From contig NZ_FMTL01000001.1 in NCBI RefSeq assembly GCF_900099645.1, positions 806,001 through 870,000 of the forward strand: a stretch of 64,000 nucleotides of DNA, given 5' to 3'. The position numbers and the translations under genes are program-made. Shown piece after piece: positions 61,442 to 64,000 of this stretch (the stretch's first letter is position 1; each line of letters starts with the position of its first letter). Below the pieces are notes generated by a model, which was not told the origin of the DNA, did not search any database, and worked only from the letters and a program-made list of their open reading frames with translations. Source of the stretch: Pseudomonas peli. GTDB lineage: Bacteria; Pseudomonadota; Gammaproteobacteria; Pseudomonadales; Pseudomonadaceae.

Positions 61442-62497
61442 ATGGCCATGCACTGGATGATCTATGGCGCCAACGGCTACACCGGCCACTTGATCGCCGC
61501 CGAAGCCAAGCGCCAGGGACTCACGCCCATTCTGGCTGGACGCAACCCGGCCGCCGTACACGCCCTGGGCAGCCTGCTCGGCCTGGAATGCCGGATATTC
61601 GATATCCACCAACTGGATCGTGCCAAGGAAGCCCTGGCGGATGTTGCCGTGGTTGCCCACTGCGCGGGCCCCTTCTCAGCCACCAGCGCACCGATGCTCG
61701 ATGCCTGCCTGGCCAGCGCCACCCACTATGTCGACATCACCGGCGAAATCAGCGTGTTCGAAGCCGCTCACCAGCGCGATCAGCAAGCCAGCGAGCTGGG
61801 TGTGGTGGTCTGCCCCGGCGTGGGCTTCGATGTGATCCCCAGCGATTGCCTCGCCGCTTGCCTGCACCAGGCCCTGCCCGATGCAACGCACCTGGCGCTG
61901 GGCTTCGACTCTGGCAGCGGGCTGTCGCCCGGTACGGCGAAAACCTCGGTGGAAGGTCTGAAGTTTGGCGGTAAGGTACGTCGCGCAGGCGTGATCACCG
62001 ATGTGCCGCTGGGCTATAAACGCCGCACCATCAACTTTGGCCGCGGTGAGAAAACAGCGGTGACGATTCCCTGGGACGATGTCTCCACCGCCTACCACTC
62101 CACCGGCATCGACAATATCGAGGTGTACCTGCCGACACCGACAGTGGCCGCGATTGTTATGCGCCTGATCGACCCGCTGCGCGGCCTGCTGGGCCTGGAT
62201 GCGGTGCAAAACTGGCTCAAGCGGCTGATCGAAAAACGCGTCAGCGGCCCCGATGAAAGTAGCCGCGCACGTCAGCGCACCTGGCTCTGGGGCGAGGCGC
62301 GCAATGCAGCTGGTGAGGTAAAAACCGCGCGCCTGGAAACCGCCAATGGCTATGACGTAACCGTACACGGTGCCTTGCTGGCCGTGCAGCACTTACTCGA
62401 TTACAGCGGTCCCGGCGGCTATTTCACCCCCACCAAGCTGCTTGGCGAGCGCTGCGTGGAACAGCTGCCGGGCTCGGGCAAAGTGGTTATTTCCTGA
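61442..62497 (+). CDS. saccharopine dehydrogenase-like reductase (trans-acting enoyl reductase type)
   Basis: 351 residues from ATG 61442, preceded by GGAGG at 8 bases. The N-terminal Rossmann fold (MIYGANGYTGHLIAAEAKRQG) is that of Sacchrp_dh_NADP proteins. HYVDITGEISVFEAAH and VCPGVGFDVIPSDCLAA are characteristic of the family that includes trans-acting enoyl reductases and membrane-associated homologues. The length is shorter than the ~410 of mycobacterial examples. Probable NAD(P)H-dependent reductase of unknown substrate. Ends with an 11-bp overlap with the convergent argP. Confidence 0.85.
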   Translation: MAMHWMIYGANGYTGHLIAAEAKRQGLTPILAGRNPAAVHALGSLLGLECRIFDIHQLDRAKEALADVAVVAHCAGPFSATSAPMLDACLASATHYVDITGEISVFEAAHQRDQQASELGVVVCPGVGFDVIPSDCLAACLHQALPDATHLALGFDSGSGLSPGTAKTSVEGLKFGGKVRRAGVITDVPLGYKRRTINFGRGEKTAVTIPWDDVSTAYHSTGIDNIEVYLPTPTVAAIVMRLIDPLRGLLGLDAVQNWLKRLIEKRVSGPDESSRARQRTWLWGEARNAAGEVKTARLETANGYDVTVHGALLAVQHLLDYSGPGGYFTPTKLLGERCVEQLPGSGKVVIS

Positions 62498-63383
62498 GGT
62501 CTACCAGGCTATGGCCTGCGGCCTGGGTGAGGTGGTGCGTCAGCTGATTAAGCAACTCACCACCATTACGCCAATGGTGCCAGTACAGCGGCACATCGAT
62601 TGGCCGATCACTGATCAATTCGACCAGCTCGCCACGGGCTATTTCACCCTGCACCTGCAGCTCCGGGATCAGCCCCCAGCCGAACCCGGCCTGAGCCAGA
62701 CGGATAAAGCCCTCAGATGACGGGCATAGATGGTGGGCAAACCCGCCCTCCACGCCGAGGCCAGACAGATAGCGGTGCTGCAGCAGATCATCCGGGCCGA
62801 ATACGATGGCCGGCGCGTGGGCCAATGCCTGCGCGGTAACGCCTGTCGGGAAGTTCCGGGCAATAAATCCTGGGCTGGCCATGGCGCGGTATCGCATCGC
62901 CCCCAGCAACACAGCACGGGCACCGGCGACGGGGCGCTCGCTGGCGCACACGCAGGCCGCTACGTCTCCGGCACGCATGCGCTTGAGGCCGACCTCCTGA
63001 TCCTCCACCACCAGATCCAGCAGCAAACGCTGTTCGGTACAGAATGCGCCCACCGCGCCGGCCCACCAGGTGGCCAGGCTGTCGGCGTTCAGCGCAATGC
63101 GCAGGCGCTCCGGCAAACCGCCCTCATCCAGCCCCGGCACCTGCGCCTGAATATCGCGCTCCAGCAACCGCACCTGTTGCACATGGTTAAGCAAACGCCG
63201 ACCGATTTCCGTCGGCGCCGGCGGCACCGCACGTACCAGCACCGGCTGACCAACACGCGCCTCAAGCAACTTGATCCGCTGCGACACGGCCGATTGCGAC
63301 AACCCCAGCACCTGCGCCGCCCGCTCGAAGCCGGCCTGTTCGACAACCGCAGCCAGGGCGGCGAGTAGTTTGTAATCCAACAA
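62487..63383 (-). CDS. argP: LysR-family regulator ArgP
   Basis: 298 residues if started at TTG 63383 (AGGA 8 bases upstream); the protein then begins MLDYKLLAALAAVVEQAGF, as in ArgP proteins. The longer frame is rejected since it crosses the divergent gene's start. The HTH is FERAAQVLGLSQSAVSQRIK, then LEARVGQPVLVRA and a substrate-binding domain. ArgP binds arginine and lysine and activates the arginine exporter argO. The exporter gene is here two genes away on the other strand. Confidence 0.87.
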   Translation of the reverse strand: MLDYKLLAALAAVVEQAGFERAAQVLGLSQSAVSQRIKLLEARVGQPVLVRAVPPAPTEIGRRLLNHVQQVRLLERDIQAQVPGLDEGGLPERLRIALNADSLATWWAGAVGAFCTEQRLLLDLVVEDQEVGLKRMRAGDVAACVCASERPVAGARAVLLGAMRYRAMASPGFIARNFPTGVTAQALAHAPAIVFGPDDLLQHRYLSGLGVEGGFAHHLCPSSEGFIRLAQAGFGWGLIPELQVQGEIARGELVELISDRPIDVPLYWHHWRNGGELLNQLTHHLTQAAGHSLVDLRK

Positions 63384-63481
63384 AATCAGATTTCCTAATG
63401 AGCGATCAGGATTATTTGTTTCTCTTATATACCCAGCCGCAGCAGACTGGCCAGCATCCCACCCTGAACAAGGCAATCCGC
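63384..63481. promoter_or_regulatory. argP/ACT-argO divergent regulatory region
   Basis: 98 bp, AT-richer than the surroundings, containing runs such as GATTATTTGTTTCTC and TTATATA. The natural location of ArgP binding and of both promoters. No exact ArgP consensus can be claimed from sequence reading. Confidence 0.35.
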
Positions 63482-63883
63482 ATGGCCGGCGAAACCTCAC
63501 TGAAAACCCTACTGCGCAGCATGAGCCCGCAGTTGAACGATGGCGCATACGTGTTTTGCTGTTTAAGCGATGCCTCACAACTGAAGGGCTTACAACCGCT
63601 GGGTAGCTTTCAAGAAGCAGAAGGTCTCACGGTGATCGTGCAGCGCCAGCAAGCCGAGCATCTGGGCTTGCCCTTCAGCTACGTGGCCGCCTGGCTGACA
63701 CTGCATGTGCATTCGGCACTCGAATCCGTCGGTTTGACGGCTGCCGTCGCCAGCGCACTGGCGCAAGCAGGGATTAGCTGCAACGTGATTGCCGGCTTCT
63801 ACCACGACCACCTGTTCGTCGCCCACGCCGATGGGCCGCGTGCACTGGCCGTTCTGCAACAGCTCAGTGCACAGGCGGAGTAA
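63482..63883 (+). CDS. ACT-domain protein (ACT_3/DUF2241-like)
   Basis: 133 residues from ATG 63482, with AAGG 8 bases upstream. The frame is open to 63398, but the chosen start gives the family-typical MAGETSLKTLLRSMSPQLND and leaves a promoter region for argP. The N-terminal beta strand DGAYVFCCLSD and the second half (TLHVHSALESVGLTAAVASALAQAG, then ISCNVIAGFYHDHLFV) are an ACT fold. ACT domains usually bind amino acids. It lies 5 bp upstream of argO and opposite argP, so a role as arginine/lysine sensor or export accessory is reasonable. Confidence 0.82.
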   Translation: MAGETSLKTLLRSMSPQLNDGAYVFCCLSDASQLKGLQPLGSFQEAEGLTVIVQRQQAEHLGLPFSYVAAWLTLHVHSALESVGLTAAVASALAQAGISCNVIAGFYHDHLFVAHADGPRALAVLQQLSAQAE

Positions 63884-63888
63884 CCGAG

Positions 63889-64000
63889 ATGTGGCAAAGC
63901 TATAGCAACGGATTACTGATCGCCGCCGGACTGATCATCGCCCTCGGCGCACAAAACGCCTTTGTCCTGGCGCAAAGCCTGCGCCGCGAGCATCACCTGC
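63889..64000 (+). CDS. argO: LysE/ArgO-family amino-acid exporter, 5' part
   Basis: Cut by the right edge after 37 codons; read by hand from ATG 63889 (GAG just upstream). MWQSYSNGLLIAAGLIIALG continues into AQNAFVLAQSLRREHHL. The AxxLIIALGAQNAFVL pattern at the first membrane helix is characteristic of the LysE/ArgO superfamily of arginine/lysine exporters. The neighbourhood with argP strongly supports ArgO. Starts 5 bp after the ACT-domain gene. Confidence 0.85.
   Translation, partial: MWQSYSNGLLIAAGLIIALGAQNAFVLAQSLRREHHL

Noticed and set aside
63398..63481. Longer start for the ACT-domain protein
   Set aside because: It would leave almost no promoter region between it and argP; the start at 63482 has an AAGG site and the familiar N terminus.
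1..64000. CRISPR arrays, tRNA or rRNA genes, IS elements, prophage genes
   Set aside because: No regularly spaced repeats, no cloverleaf-like sequences, no transposase or phage structural genes were recognised. The only repeats are short intergenic palindromes.

Overview
The window reads as a chromosomal segment of a Pseudomonas-type gammaproteobacterium. Support comes from the H-NS-like protein MvaT, the mvaT-sbcB-purU neighbourhood, the olsB-olsA ornithine-lipid pair, the xenB-MFS-ArsR cluster, an ArgP-type regulator next to a LysE/ArgO exporter, GC-rich coding DNA and many ATGA gene overlaps. From memory of P. aeruginosa, blocks resembling PA4314-PA4323, PA0828-PA0838 and PA4350-PA4356 are present but joined differently, so this is probably another Pseudomonas species. 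No rRNA, tRNA, IS element, prophage or CRISPR array was seen. Gene density is high and most genes look intact; two genes are cut by the window edges.

Layout. 1-3.2 kb: an M14 carboxypeptidase cut by the left edge, two lipoproteins, a periplasmic solute-binding protein and a small conserved protein. 3.2-10.6 kb: a HerA-like ATPase, a chemoreceptor with an amino-acid-sensing dCache domain, a small protein plus CBS protein pair, purU, mvaT and sbcB. 10.7-18.6 kb: a tightly overlapping operon (membrane protein, RDD, SpoIIM-like, DUF4129, DUF4350, MoxR ATPase, DUF58) that looks like one uncharacterised envelope or chaperone system; it is the best candidate here for an undescribed system. 18.6-25.5 kb: nitroreductase, glutathione peroxidase, slyD, a DUF3565 protein, ackA-pta and a PlsC-type acyltransferase. 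25.5-32.3 kb: a REC-PAS-GGDEF-EAL regulator beside a CHASE hybrid histidine kinase with three receivers, then an OmpA-like lipoprotein. 32.4-38.1 kb: an MBL hydrolase, an AraC regulator facing a PF10118 protein, an alpha/beta hydrolase, a TetR regulator and a secreted protein of unknown function.

38.1-47.9 kb: a lipid-related cluster made of a MalT-like LuxR regulator, DUF1329 and DUF1302 envelope proteins, a fatty-acyl-CoA ligase and a divergent thiolase, with a PsrA-type box upstream of the DUF1302 gene. 47.9-53.3 kb: a DUF2846 lipoprotein, a cardiolipin synthase-like enzyme, a small anchored protein with a serine hydrolase, an ODP-type MBL protein and a short acyl-CoA-dehydrogenase-like protein. 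53.3-55.8 kb: olsB-olsA behind a PHO-box-like array and a long palindromic repeat, then acpH. 55.9-58.6 kb: ArsR, MFS and xenB. 58.8-64 kb: a coiled-coil membrane protein, a small gene behind a sigma-54-like promoter, an NAD-dependent epimerase, a saccharopine-dehydrogenase-like reductase, argP, an ACT-domain protein and the start of argO.

Two families of small intergenic repeats recur. One is a palindromic element whose central hairpin differs between copies by a compensatory base-pair change. The other is a segment of about 55 bp that follows the terminators of two minus-strand genes. All functions are inferred from sequence reading and remembered family features; no database search was run.
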